From the NCBI GenBank assembly GCA_947495775.1, contig CANMAQ010000009.1, positions 62,001 through 126,000 of the forward strand: 64,000 nucleotides of DNA, in the 5' to 3' direction. The DNA is from Jejuia algarum. Its GTDB lineage: Bacteria > Bacteroidota > Bacteroidia > Flavobacteriales > Flavobacteriaceae. Under the pieces are notes generated by a model. It was not told the DNA's origin and did not search any database. It saw nothing but the letters and a program-made list of their open reading frames with translations. Below, piece after piece: positions 54,093 to 63,432 of this stretch; position 1 is the stretch's first letter, and every line of letters begins with the position of its first letter. The position numbers were made by a program, and so were the translations under genes.

Positions 54093-54845
54093 TTAAGAAC
54101 TCAGTGCTTCTATGTGCCGTAATAACTCTTGTTTTTTACTTTGTGCTACAGGAATGGTATGGCTAGCATTAAGTATAAGTTCATCTGTTCGCTTTTTAAA
54201 CACCGTTATGTAAGCAAGTTGTATTAAATAACTTTGGTGCACTCTAAAAAAGCGATGAGAGGGCAATTTGGCCTGATACGATTTTAAGGCGCCTGACACC
54301 AAAATAGTGTCCCCATTGAGCAGATAAAATGTAGTGTAATTATTGTCGGATTTTGCATATATAATGTCCTGTATCCGCACGATAAAAATAGCCTCCGAGC
54401 TTTTTAAAATAAGCTTCTTATCTTCTGCCTTTTCTAAAAAATTATATTGAAGTGTTTCTAGTTGTTTGCGATAGTTTTCATTATCGTACTGCTGCCTGGC
54501 ACGTGTTATGGCTTCAGAAAGCTGTTCTAATCGATACGGTTTTAATAAGAAATCTACAGCGCTATATTTAAACGCCTCTATAGCATATTTAGAATACGAG
54601 GTTGTAAAAATAATTTTAAAGGGAATAGTTTCAAAGGCTTCCAATACATCAAACGCAGTACCATCTTCCAAAAACACGTCTAGAATCACAATATCTGGAG
54701 CCAATTGCTGTATTTGCTTAATGGCTTCATTAGTATAGGCTGTATGTCCTAAAACGGTAATAGATGAATTACTTTTTAATAATGTAGCCGCATACTCTAA
54801 CGCTTGGGCATCATCTTCAACAATAAAACAGGATAACTTACTCAT
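54093..54845 (-). CDS. LytTR-family response regulator
   Basis: A 250-residue regulator: receiver domain with Asp56 as phosphoacceptor (IVILDVFLEDG) and the switch Thr/Lys pair (FTTSY, LLKPYRLEQL), then a C-terminal LytTR DNA-binding domain (about 145-250, IQDIIYAKSDNNYTTFYLLNG, HRFFRVHQSYLI). It is cotranscribed with the histidine kinase gene six bases upstream, so it is that kinase's partner. A likely target is the following beta-helix lipoprotein gene, as inference. Confidence 0.93.
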   Translation of the reverse strand: MSKLSCFIVEDDAQALEYAATLLKSNSSITVLGHTAYTNEAIKQIQQLAPDIVILDVFLEDGTAFDVLEAFETIPFKIIFTTSYSKYAIEAFKYSAVDFLLKPYRLEQLSEAITRARQQYDNENYRKQLETLQYNFLEKAEDKKLILKSSEAIFIVRIQDIIYAKSDNNYTTFYLLNGDTILVSGALKSYQAKLPSHRFFRVHQSYLIQLAYITVFKKRTDELILNASHTIPVAQSKKQELLRHIEALSS

Positions 54846-54851
54846 ATTTAT

Positions 54852-56675
54852 TTAACTATTAGTAAATTTTAATAACACTTTAGTACCATTGCTTTGGTCT
54901 ATTTCCATAGCCCCTTTAAAGGTTTTTGAGGTTTTTTGTAAAATCTCAAATTGTTTTTTAATAATTTGCATGCTCATAGATTTGTGCAAGCGTTGCTCTT
55001 CATGTTTATGTGACACAAATCCTTTTCCATTATCTGTAATAGCAACGCATAAAGCCTTATTTTCTTTATAATACGCAACATGAATTTCACCATTTACAAC
55101 AGTTTTCACACCATGAAGGACTGCATTTTCTACAAAAGGTTGCGTTATTAATGGCGGTAAGCTATCAAAATCTTCTACCACAGCATCTGCCACTGTTACC
55201 TCATAACTAAAACTATTATTATGCGTTAATTGTTGCAATTCTAAATACGCGATCAAAGCTAGCTTATCATCATGAACAGTCACTGTATTTTGATCTGAAT
55301 TTTCTAAAACTAAGCGTATCAATTTTGCATAGTTTGTAAGGTATGCTGATGATTTTTCTTTATCGTTTTTATGAATAAAATTTTGAATGCTTTGTAACGC
55401 ATTAAACAGAAAATGAGGGTTAAGCTGAGATTTTAACAATTGCTGTTGAAGTATAATTTTATCCAGCTGTTGCTTTGTTTTAAAACTCCTAAAACTAAAA
55501 TAGCCAATGGCCAATACTAGCATACTTAAAACAAGCACAGCTCCTAACCAATAGTATTGCTGACTAATCTTTAGGGCCTGCAAAGTGTTTTTGGTATGCA
55601 GCACTTCTATTTCATGTTGCTTCTTTTCGGATTCATATTGTTCTATCAAAGCGACTACTTTCTCTTTTTGAGCAGTTTCGGTTATAGAATCTTTTAAGCG
55701 ATCTTTTGCTTCGGCATAAAACAACGCTTTCTTTAAATTATTAACACCAGCATAAGCATCTTTAAGGTTATTAAAAATAATAACTTTTGACGCTGGAGTG
55801 GCCTGCTGCAAAGCACTGTCTAAATACTGTATGGCTTTTTTGTATGATTTTTGCTTTAAGTAACTATACCCTACATTGTTATAACTATAAGGTAAAGCTT
55901 GTGCTAAATGTAATTGTTTTTTTAACTGTAGACTTTTTTTTCCGCAGTCTATCGCCAACAAGGCATCTGGTTTAATATCTGTATAGTAATTGGATAAATT
56001 CGTGTAGATGCCAGATAAAATTCTTTTAGAGTTATGTTGCTCTGCTAAAGTTTTGGCTACATGGGTGGTTGCTATAAATTTAGAGTACCGTTTTAAGTCG
56101 TAGTAAAGCACTGCAAGGTTATAAACGATTCGTAATTGCACAATATCATTAGTTTTATGTATTGCTAGTGCTTTCTCTAAATATTGTGTTGCTTTCTCAT
56201 AATTTTTAAGCACTGCATTTACATTTCCAATATCACAATACGTATCTACTAATAACTTTAAACGTTTGGTGTTTTGAAAAATATCTGCAGCTTTCAAATA
56301 TAAGTCCAATGCCTCTTGGAATTGACTTTTATAATATTGAACCACGCCCAAATTTTTCCATATGCGCCCCACAATATGCTCGGGCACATTTAGTTTTAAA
56401 GCTTGATGCAATACCGTCTCGGCTTGCTCAAAATGCCCTTTCTCTACAAGCATACGGCTTTCTTGTAGATAACATTTTACGATTAAAGAATCGTTGGCCA
56501 GTGTTTTGGCTTCTGCTTTTGCTTGATTTAAATAAAACACACTGCTGTCTATATCTACTTTAGATAGTTGTATCGCTTTATCTATAACATTGGCTGCATT
56601 TTGAACTCTAGCATCCTGCTGCGAAAATACGCCAATAGGCAAAAGAGAAAAGAAGAAAAATAGAAAACCCTTCAT
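54852..56675 (-). CDS. TPR-containing histidine kinase of the LytS/YehU type
   Basis: Starting at the ATG at 56675 gives 607 residues with a signal peptide (MKGFLFFFFSLLPIGVFSQ); the frame is open upstream to 56783 but that reading overlaps dprA. It has periplasmic TPR repeats (about 30-370), one membrane helix (about 395-415, YYWLGAVLVLSMLVLAIGYF), and a His_kinase/HATPase module with LKSQLNPHFLFNALQSIQNF (phosphoacceptor His) and ITDNGKGF. It phosphorylates the adjacent LytTR regulator. The signal is probably an extracytoplasmic one read by the TPR region. Confidence 0.92.
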   Translation of the reverse strand: MKGFLFFFFSLLPIGVFSQQDARVQNAANVIDKAIQLSKVDIDSSVFYLNQAKAEAKTLANDSLIVKCYLQESRMLVEKGHFEQAETVLHQALKLNVPEHIVGRIWKNLGVVQYYKSQFQEALDLYLKAADIFQNTKRLKLLVDTYCDIGNVNAVLKNYEKATQYLEKALAIHKTNDIVQLRIVYNLAVLYYDLKRYSKFIATTHVAKTLAEQHNSKRILSGIYTNLSNYYTDIKPDALLAIDCGKKSLQLKKQLHLAQALPYSYNNVGYSYLKQKSYKKAIQYLDSALQQATPASKVIIFNNLKDAYAGVNNLKKALFYAEAKDRLKDSITETAQKEKVVALIEQYESEKKQHEIEVLHTKNTLQALKISQQYYWLGAVLVLSMLVLAIGYFSFRSFKTKQQLDKIILQQQLLKSQLNPHFLFNALQSIQNFIHKNDKEKSSAYLTNYAKLIRLVLENSDQNTVTVHDDKLALIAYLELQQLTHNNSFSYEVTVADAVVEDFDSLPPLITQPFVENAVLHGVKTVVNGEIHVAYYKENKALCVAITDNGKGFVSHKHEEQRLHKSMSMQIIKKQFEILQKTSKTFKGAMEIDQSNGTKVLLKFTNS

Positions 56676-56739
56676 GGATGTGTCTAGTTTTGGACTAAGA
56701 TATAAAATCATTACAGATAAACTTTGTAAAAACAACTTG

Positions 56740-57843
56740 CTAAACCACCTCAAACAATTTCCCTGGTAAAGGACGCACCACACCTTTCAGCTCCATAGTT
56801 AACAAGGTACTAGACACTTTAAAAATAGGCATATTACAGTTAAGCGCTATAGTATCTAATTGCTGTTTTTCATTCGTTTTTAAATAATTAAAAATTGTTT
56901 TTTCGGTCTCGTCTAACTCTACAAACAATTGTTTTTGTATCACAGGCTTAGCGTTGTCTTCTAATTGCCAATTTAGAATATAAGGTACGTCCAAGGGTGT
57001 GGTAAGCACATGTGCTTTTTGGTATTTTATTAAATTATTACAGCCTGCACTATATACATCTGTAGTACGTCCTGGAACTGCAAATACATCTCGGTTATAA
57101 GAATGGGCTATATCTGCAGTGACTAAACTGCCGCCTTTATCGGCAGATTCTATAACAATAGTCGCTTCACTAAGCCCCGCAATAATACGGTTGCGTTTCA
57201 AAAAATTAGTTCTATCGAACGCATCTGAACTCCAAAAATCTGATAAAAACCCACCATGGGCCTCTACAGCTGCCATATATTTTTTGTGTACTTTAGGGTA
57301 GATTTGATTCAATCCATGTGCCAGACACCCCACCGTTTGCAGCCCATGTTGTATCGCATTTTTATGCGCCGTAATGTCTGTACCATAGGCAAAGCCTGAA
57401 ACAATAACAGGATTATACGGTTGCAGGGCTTCTATTAACTTTTCGCAAAACGCTATACCACTAGTTGTAATCTTTCGCGTACCTACAATGCTAATGGTAC
57501 GCTGGTGTTGCAGCTGTACTTCTCCTGTTTGGAATAGTAAAATAGGGCCGTCTATACAATGTTTTAGACGTTCTGGGTACTGGGCATCTTCAAAATAAGC
57601 CACTTTTATGGCCTCTGCTTGTATAAAAGTTAATTCTTTTTCGGCAGCTCTTAAATGTGTGGCATCTAGAAGACCTTTTAAAACATGACTTCCCACGCCA
57701 TCAATTTTTAAAAGCTGGTCTTTGCGTTCTTTTAAAACAGCTTCTGGAGATCCGCAATGCGCAATCAGGCGTTTTGCTATAATATCACCTACATGGGGCA
57801 CGTGTTGCAGTGCTAAAGCGTATAATAATTCGTGTTCTGTCAT
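56740..57843 (-). CDS. dprA: DNA-processing protein DprA
   Basis: A 367-residue DprA, which loads RecA onto incoming single-stranded DNA during natural transformation. It has a helix-hairpin-helix-like N-terminal region (about 1-75), the Rossmann-fold core with ISIVGTRKITTSG, VSGFAYGTDITAHKNAI, FLKRNRIIAGLSEATIVIES and GSLVTADIAHSYNRDVFAVPGR, and a C-terminal winged-helix domain (about 300-367). A damaged copy of its central part lies at 51690-51895. Confidence 0.96.
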   Translation of the reverse strand: MTEHELLYALALQHVPHVGDIIAKRLIAHCGSPEAVLKERKDQLLKIDGVGSHVLKGLLDATHLRAAEKELTFIQAEAIKVAYFEDAQYPERLKHCIDGPILLFQTGEVQLQHQRTISIVGTRKITTSGIAFCEKLIEALQPYNPVIVSGFAYGTDITAHKNAIQHGLQTVGCLAHGLNQIYPKVHKKYMAAVEAHGGFLSDFWSSDAFDRTNFLKRNRIIAGLSEATIVIESADKGGSLVTADIAHSYNRDVFAVPGRTTDVYSAGCNNLIKYQKAHVLTTPLDVPYILNWQLEDNAKPVIQKQLFVELDETEKTIFNYLKTNEKQQLDTIALNCNMPIFKVSSTLLTMELKGVVRPLPGKLFEVV

Positions 57844-57947
57844 AGTAAACTATTGATTGCTAATACAAGAACGGCATTTTTTCAATTTGTTAATAAAATA
57901 GTTGATATAAAAATTTAACAAAAACCATATTTTTTTAAATTTGTACT

Positions 57948-58883
57948 ATGCAATTAGAGAACTACATTAGCGATTTATTATACAGGTACGACTGTGTTAT
58001 CGTTCCAGAATTTGGAGCGTTTTTAACTGAACATCAACCTGCTACGGTTAATTCTGAAACAAATACATTTTACCCGCCAAGAAAGGTCATTGCTTTTAAT
58101 GAGCAAATACAAAATAATGATGGCTTATTGGCACATTATGTAGCTGATGTTGAGAAAATTCCTTTCGAAATTGCCATTCAAAAGATAAGAAAACGTGTCG
58201 ATTTTTTAAAGTCTTACTTAACCCAAGGTGAAACCATTAGGTTTAATACCATTGGAGAGCTTATTTTCAATACTGAAGGTAAAATTGTTTTCGAACCGTC
58301 CTACAATTTAAATTACCTCACCGATGCTTTTGGTTTAACACAATACGACACGCCTCCTGTTACAAGAGAGGTTCACAAAGAAACTGTCGTACAGATTGAA
58401 GCTACAGCTCCTATTCACATAACGCCAGAGAAACGCAGTTCTAAGCATTATTTAAAATATGCCGCTGTTGGTTTGATCGCCTTAACCTTAGGTGGTTTTG
58501 GTGCTTCTAAATACCACGTTAATCAGGTAGAAACTCATAATCAACTGGCTCAAGAGCAAGCAACGCAGGCACTAGAGTCAAAAATACAGCAGGCGACGTT
58601 TAGCTTAAATCCGATGCCTGCAATAACACTAAATGTAACCAAACAAACTGGTCATTTTCACGTGGTTGCTGGTGCCTTTAGAATTGAAGAAAACTGCGAC
58701 AAAAAAGTTGCCCAACTGAGACGTGAAGGCTTTAGTGCTCGAAAAATTGGCGCCAATAAATATGGATTGCATCAAGTGGTTTATGCGAGTTTTGAAACAC
58801 GCTTAGAAGCACGAAAAGCTCTCCAAAATATTAAATTTACACACAATGCTTCTGCATGGCTACTTGCTAAAAAATTAGATTAG
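57948..58883 (+). CDS. HU-CCDC81-like and SPOR domain protein
   Basis: A 311-residue protein: N-terminal HU-CCDC81 domain (about 1-110, ISDLLYRYDCVIVPEFGAFL), one membrane helix (about 168-186, YAAVGLIALTLGGFGASKYH), and a C-terminal SPOR domain (about 235-308, HFHVVAGAFRIEENCDKKVAQLRREGFSARKIG) that binds denuded peptidoglycan at division sites. The first part is cytosolic and could bind DNA. A TAAATTTG box at 57936-57943 lies only four bases before the ATG, so the transcript may be nearly leaderless. Confidence 0.92.
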   Translation: MQLENYISDLLYRYDCVIVPEFGAFLTEHQPATVNSETNTFYPPRKVIAFNEQIQNNDGLLAHYVADVEKIPFEIAIQKIRKRVDFLKSYLTQGETIRFNTIGELIFNTEGKIVFEPSYNLNYLTDAFGLTQYDTPPVTREVHKETVVQIEATAPIHITPEKRSSKHYLKYAAVGLIALTLGGFGASKYHVNQVETHNQLAQEQATQALESKIQQATFSLNPMPAITLNVTKQTGHFHVVAGAFRIEENCDKKVAQLRREGFSARKIGANKYGLHQVVYASFETRLEARKALQNIKFTHNASAWLLAKKLD

Positions 58884-58944
58884 TTTAGATATACTTCCAT
58901 GTAAAGCTTATAATACGTAACTTTATAGTCCTAAAACGGCATTA

Positions 58945-59454
58945 ATGGAAGCGAAAAGTCCAAAGGAATCTAAAACAACTATGACTGATATGGTTTTACC
59001 CAGTGAAACCAATCCGTTAAACAACCTATTTGGAGGCGAATTACTCGCACGTATGGATCGTGCTGCTTGTATAGCAGCCAGAAGGCATTCTAGACGTGTT
59101 GTGGTGACTGCCTCTGTAAATCATGTCGCTTTTAATAGAGCCGTGCCTTTAGGCAGTGTTGTTACTGTTGAGGCTAAGGTATCTCGTGCATTTAACACCT
59201 CTATGGAGGTTTATATTGATGTTTGGATGGAAGACAGAGAATCTGGCGCCAAAACCAAAGCCAACGAAGCCATTTATACCTTTGTAGCTGTAGACGAAAC
59301 AGGAAGGCCTGTTGTTGTACCTGGTGTGGCCCCCGAAACTAAACTCGAAAACGAACGTTTTGACGCTGCTTTGCGCCGCAAGCAATTAAGCTTATTATTA
59401 GCAGGGAAAATAACGCCCAATGAAGCTTCGGAGTTAAAAGCATTGTTTGATTAA
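58945..59454 (+). CDS. Acyl-CoA thioesterase (hotdog fold)
   Basis: A 169-residue hotdog-fold thioesterase of the YciA/BFIT group. The segment NPLNNLFGGELLARMDRAA contains the catalytic Asn/Asp region, and VVVTASVNHVAFNRAVPLGSVVTVEAKV is the second half of the hotdog. It hydrolyses acyl-CoAs to free acids and CoA; chain-length preference cannot be inferred. It is 61 bases after the HU/SPOR gene on the same strand. Confidence 0.93.
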   Translation: MEAKSPKESKTTMTDMVLPSETNPLNNLFGGELLARMDRAACIAARRHSRRVVVTASVNHVAFNRAVPLGSVVTVEAKVSRAFNTSMEVYIDVWMEDRESGAKTKANEAIYTFVAVDETGRPVVVPGVAPETKLENERFDAALRRKQLSLLLAGKITPNEASELKALFD

Positions 59455-59505
59455 ACTTTTTTCAATAACTTTAGTCTAACTATTAGAACCCTAATTCTAT
59501 TTATT

Positions 59506-59718
59506 ATGAGACTCTTTTTTATTTTAGTATCGCTAGTATGCCTTATGAGCTTCTCATCTTGTGCCACGAGACTGGTTGCAAAGTTATCTCCTGCAACTGT
59601 TATTAAAACACCTCCAAGAAACTATAAAGTAATTAAGGTTCAAGGTAGAGACTACTACTACTGGGATGGAAAATATTTTAAAAAGACCAGACGTGGTTTT
59701 GTTGTGACCAAGATTTAG
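59506..59718 (+). CDS. Small lipoprotein of unknown function
   Basis: A 70-residue protein with a lipobox at MSFSSC19 and a short basic mature part (KTPPRNYKVIKVQGRDYYYWDGKYFKKTRRG). The YYYWDGKYF pattern recurs in other small Bacteroidota envelope proteins. It is separated by only four bases from the convergent EnvC-like gene. No function is assigned. Confidence 0.75.
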   Translation: MRLFFILVSLVCLMSFSSCATRLVAKLSPATVIKTPPRNYKVIKVQGRDYYYWDGKYFKKTRRGFVVTKI

Positions 59719-59722
59719 GTCT

Positions 59723-60961
59723 TTACATCTTATAAATCCAACTTTTAGGATTTTGTGTTACACTGCCTTTAGACACTATAAAACTTAACGTGGTTTTACC
59801 TGTAAAATTATTAGTGGCAACATCGCCTATAACCTGTTTGGTTTTTACCACATCTCCTTCTTTCACATATAATTTCGACAAATTTTTATAGGTTGTAATG
59901 TAATTTCCATGTTGAATCATAACAATAGGGTTTACATTTTTTAAGCGTACAATATTCATTACTTTACCATCGAATACAGCCCTTGCTTTTGCACCACCTT
60001 TAGTCGTAATTCTAACCCCGTTACTTTTTATAGTTAGCGTTTTATTAATAGGATGGGGCTGCGTTCCATAGCCTAAGCTTACATACCCATTGTCTACAGG
60101 CCAAGGCAATTTTCCTTTATTAGAGGTAAAGTTATTTGAAAGTATTTTTTCTTCTGGAGTTAGTGCAAAGCCAGATGCCGAAGCCTTTGTTGTCTTGGTT
60201 TTTTTATTGGACTTAGATTTTGCTATCGCTGCTTTTATAATACGATCTATAGCACTATCTATTTTAGCTGCTTCTCGTTGTTTGGCTTTTATCTGCGCTG
60301 TATACTTATTAAGGTCTTTTCGTATAGAACTCATAATACGCCTGTGTTGCTCACGCTCTTTTTCTAGATCTTTTTGGGTCGTTCTATTTTCTGCAACCAG
60401 TTTGTCTTTTTCCTTTTTTTGAGCCAAAAGCGCTATGTTTACCTCCTGTAATTCTTGTGTTTTAGCCTTTATGGTCTCTCCTTGCTCTTTTTGGTGGTCT
60501 GTATATTGCTTCATATACTGCAAACGCTTATACGCTTGCTTAAAATCGTTAGAGGACAAGAGAAACATTATGCGACTTTGCTGATTCCTACTTTTATACG
60601 ATTTCACAATCATTGCAGCATAATTCTTTTTAAGCACTTCTAATTCTTTACGCAATGCACTAATCTGCTTTTGATTGGTATTGATTTTTTGGGTTAACAA
60701 ATTAGCTTGTTGATTCGTAACTTTAACAAGGGTATTTAAGACCTTTATCTTATAATTAAAGTCTTCTATTAAAGACAATTGCGATTTGGCTTTTGTTTTA
60801 TTTTCTGCTCTTAATGCATTTATTTTTTTAATCTCTCTGTGCAGTTCTTGTCGTCTATTTTCAAGTTGCTTTTGCTTATTATTTTGCCCAAAAAGCCCTG
60901 TGCTTCCAAAACTTAGAAGCAGTAAAAACAGGAGTTTAAACATGTGCTTTGGCAGGAGCAT
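59723..60961 (-). CDS. EnvC-like murein hydrolase activator (degenerate LytM domain)
   Basis: A 412-residue exported protein: signal peptide (from the Met at residue 7), coiled coil from about 27 to 255 rich in Lys/Glu/Gln, then a C-terminal LytM/M23 domain (about 285-412). The zinc ligands are lost: the usual H-x3-D is replaced near SNGVRITTKGG and the HxH near LSFIVSK has no His. It should therefore activate an amidase rather than cut peptidoglycan itself. The start at 60961 overlaps the DUF4292 stop (TAATG). Confidence 0.9.
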   Translation of the reverse strand: MLLPKHMFKLLFLLLLSFGSTGLFGQNNKQKQLENRRQELHREIKKINALRAENKTKAKSQLSLIEDFNYKIKVLNTLVKVTNQQANLLTQKINTNQKQISALRKELEVLKKNYAAMIVKSYKSRNQQSRIMFLLSSNDFKQAYKRLQYMKQYTDHQKEQGETIKAKTQELQEVNIALLAQKKEKDKLVAENRTTQKDLEKEREQHRRIMSSIRKDLNKYTAQIKAKQREAAKIDSAIDRIIKAAIAKSKSNKKTKTTKASASGFALTPEEKILSNNFTSNKGKLPWPVDNGYVSLGYGTQPHPINKTLTIKSNGVRITTKGGAKARAVFDGKVMNIVRLKNVNPIVMIQHGNYITTYKNLSKLYVKEGDVVKTKQVIGDVATNNFTGKTTLSFIVSKGSVTQNPKSWIYKM

Positions 60962-61734
60962 TACAGTTCTATTTTTTTGAACCCTGATGGGATTTTAAAA
61001 GGAAAACGCAGGTCGTCGTTTAATGAAACACTTTTAAACTCAAGCGCGGCTACAAGTTCTTCTGCACCTTCAACAGCTATAATTTTAACATGCTCTGGTA
61101 CGTGCTGCGCTGCTATGGTTTGATAGGCCAAGTAATCAATCTGCAAATGCCGTTGCGCCTTTATTTGCGACAGTTGTTGAGAGGTTACTTTGTAATGCTT
61201 CGGACTTAAAATATAAAACAACTCAAACAACTCTTGCTGCGTTTTAGGTTGTAATACATAATGACCTTCTGATAGTGACAGCTTATAAGCACTATCGTTT
61301 AAACTGTATAGTGTTTCTCCTAAAAGGATATTTTGAATCTTTTGAAAGTCTAATGTTGTCCCTAATAATTGACTAAAATATTTGAAATCGCCTTCAAAAT
61401 AGGTGTTGTCTAATTTATTGTAAAACGCGACACGGTCTGGCGTGATTTTAGCTCTTATCACCCCAAAAGGGGCACTCAGCCAAAGCACCTCGTCTTTTTG
61501 CATTCTAAAACTCACCGTATGCGCTTGTCGCTTGGCACCTTCGGTATACGTAATTTTTAATTTTGATTGTAGTGTTTTAAAATCGGCAGAAGCTTTGGTA
61601 TTTACCTTAATTAGTTGCTTGGCTGTTAATTTTAAATTGGAGCCATCTCCTGTAAGCGTTTTAGAAGATTTACAGCTTGTAAATAGCAGTACTAAAACCA
61701 AAACTAAAACGGATGTGCTGTGCTTATATTTCAA
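60961..61734 (-). CDS. DUF4292 lipoprotein (LolA/LolB-like fold)
   Basis: A 257-residue lipoprotein with Cys21 (LLFTSCKSS). The mature part alternates curved strands (SFRMQKDEVLWLSAPFGVIRAKITPDRVAFYNKLDNTYFEGDF split by short loops), as in LolA/LolB-like barrels. DUF4292 proteins are conserved in Bacteroidota and are candidates for lipoprotein or lipid handling at the outer membrane. It starts at a TTG (61734); an in-frame TGA lies just upstream and no other start is available before the lipobox. Confidence 0.85.
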   Translation of the reverse strand: MKYKHSTSVLVLVLVLLFTSCKSSKTLTGDGSNLKLTAKQLIKVNTKASADFKTLQSKLKITYTEGAKRQAHTVSFRMQKDEVLWLSAPFGVIRAKITPDRVAFYNKLDNTYFEGDFKYFSQLLGTTLDFQKIQNILLGETLYSLNDSAYKLSLSEGHYVLQPKTQQELFELFYILSPKHYKVTSQQLSQIKAQRHLQIDYLAYQTIAAQHVPEHVKIIAVEGAEELVAALEFKSVSLNDDLRFPFKIPSGFKKIEL

Positions 61735-61755
61735 ATTTCAATGTTTTTTATATAA

Positions 61756-63120
61756 TTATTTCGATTTTAAAGCATTGGCTTTATCGGTAAACGATTTTGC
61801 TTTATCTGTATTGTCCAACAAGGTGTATGCTTTGGCCAATTGCGTATAAAAATTGGCTTCCATAGTGGCATCGTCTAAAACCCAATCTAATCCAGACTGC
61901 AAAACCTCTACAGCTAATTTTGGTGTTTTTAGAGCGTTTAAAGCCACACCGTTGATAAGATAAGGTAAAGGCTGTGCAGGATATTTTTGAAGGGCCAATT
62001 CGCTTTTTTGTTTGGCCTTCTCAAACTGTTTAAGCTCTGCATGCAGGGTTAAAACCTGCGTCCACAGTGCAAAATTAGCGTCATCGTCCTTTAGGGCTTC
62101 CTCAAAATAATGCAAGGCCTTGTCTTTAGCGCCTTGTTGTTTATAATACGCCCCTAAATCTGCTAAAGTTTTAGCATCGGTCTTCCCGTCTAATAACGTA
62201 GTAGCTTCAACCAAATCGGCTTCGTAATTAGGATGCTGTTTTACAAAATTCACAAAATCGGATAACACTTTAAGTTTCGCATCTGGTTTAATGGCATCAC
62301 TCTTTACAACGACCTTCATAGAGGCTATAGCAGCATCGGTCTTATTTCTATCCAAATAAAACTTGTACAATGCTAAATGCACCAATTGCGAATTGGGATG
62401 AATTTTCAACAATTCTTCCGCCGTTTCAAACGCCTTGTCTGTCTTATTTTGTTCGCTATACCTGTAAATTAATGCGAGATAGTTGGCTTCATTTTTAGGA
62501 TTCTTATCGACTCTAGCTTCTAAGTTTTTAATTTGATCATGAGCACGGCCTGTCGCTTTGTATATTTTATTCCGCAATCGGTCTCTAGCAACCGATATGC
62601 CAAATGATGCGTCTAAATCATCTAGAATTTCTAAAGCGGCATCGTACTTTTCCATTTTCACGTACAACGTTGCGAGATCCTCTTTATAATCAGGATGGTA
62701 TTTCACCAACTGTTTCACCGTTTTAAGTGCCTTATTCAATTCGTTTTGAGACACGTAATACCCATAGAGTTCGTCTAAATACCATTCGTTATCTGGCGCT
62801 TTACTTACCGCTTCTTTAAAGGCATCTTCAGCAGCTCCAAAATTTTTGAGTTGCATGTAATTTTTACCCAACTCAAAATACAAAACTGCTGGTTTTTTAT
62901 CAATTTCGACACACTTGAGTAAGGCCTCAACGGAACGCTCGTAGTTTTCAATGCCTTTTTGCTTTAAAGCTTCAAAGAAGGCCTCTTGAAATTTATCTTC
63001 AGCAATCCCCAAATCATCATCTGGAGTCTTATTAAAATCTACTTGGGCATAGGCTTGGATGGGCACTACTGCTAGTACCATAAACATCCCTATTACTATG
63101 TAAATACCTCTATTCTTCAT
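61756..63120 (-). CDS. Exported tetratricopeptide-repeat protein
   Basis: A 454-residue protein with a signal peptide (GMFMVLAVVPIQAYAQ) and TPR units over nearly its whole length, for example VLYFELGKNYMQLKNFGAAEDAFKEAV, ANYLALIYRYSEQNKTDKAFETAEELL and ALHYFEEALKDDDANFALW. TPRs here usually scaffold envelope machinery. It lies in an apparent operon with DUF4292 and the EnvC-like gene, and its start overlaps the ABM gene end by 11 bases. Confidence 0.92.
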   Translation of the reverse strand: MKNRGIYIVIGMFMVLAVVPIQAYAQVDFNKTPDDDLGIAEDKFQEAFFEALKQKGIENYERSVEALLKCVEIDKKPAVLYFELGKNYMQLKNFGAAEDAFKEAVSKAPDNEWYLDELYGYYVSQNELNKALKTVKQLVKYHPDYKEDLATLYVKMEKYDAALEILDDLDASFGISVARDRLRNKIYKATGRAHDQIKNLEARVDKNPKNEANYLALIYRYSEQNKTDKAFETAEELLKIHPNSQLVHLALYKFYLDRNKTDAAIASMKVVVKSDAIKPDAKLKVLSDFVNFVKQHPNYEADLVEATTLLDGKTDAKTLADLGAYYKQQGAKDKALHYFEEALKDDDANFALWTQVLTLHAELKQFEKAKQKSELALQKYPAQPLPYLINGVALNALKTPKLAVEVLQSGLDWVLDDATMEANFYTQLAKAYTLLDNTDKAKSFTDKANALKSK

Positions 63121-63427
63121 ATACGCTATTATGCAGTAAATCTTCTACAACTTCAAATTGATACACGATATCTACCGTATTACAAGATGCCCTCATTTTA
63201 TCTCTATACGCTATTGCTGTGTCTGGCAAATTGTTATGAGTGGCATCAAATCGAGCTTTGTTGGGCCATTGCGCATAAGCCATATATTCTAAATCACATG
63301 GCTTATGCAAACGAGAGCCTAAACTACCTTCGTGTTTATATATTAACGCTGTAAGTCCAGACCAACTTTTAATAAATTGCTTTTCGAATCCTGGTTTTAC
63401 CTTAAATGCATACATAACACTATACAT
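63110..63427 (-). CDS. Antibiotic-biosynthesis-monooxygenase-like (ABM) small protein
   Basis: A 105-residue single-domain protein with the ABM dimeric alpha/beta-barrel pattern: MYSVMYAFKVKPGFEKQFIKSW, ALIYKHEGSLGSRLH, LEYMAYAQWPNKARFDA. Superfamily members are monooxygenases or ligand-binding proteins; the substrate is unknown. It sits between the nucleotidyltransferase gene and the TPR gene with an 11-base overlap into the latter. Confidence 0.85.
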   Translation of the reverse strand: MYSVMYAFKVKPGFEKQFIKSWSGLTALIYKHEGSLGSRLHKPCDLEYMAYAQWPNKARFDATHNNLPDTAIAYRDKMRASCNTVDIVYQFEVVEDLLHNSVYEE

Positions 63428-63432
63428 GTCTA

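Noticed and set aside
56676..56783. Upstream extension of the TPR histidine kinase
   Set aside because: It overlaps the dprA end and precedes a clear signal peptide at the ATG at 56675.
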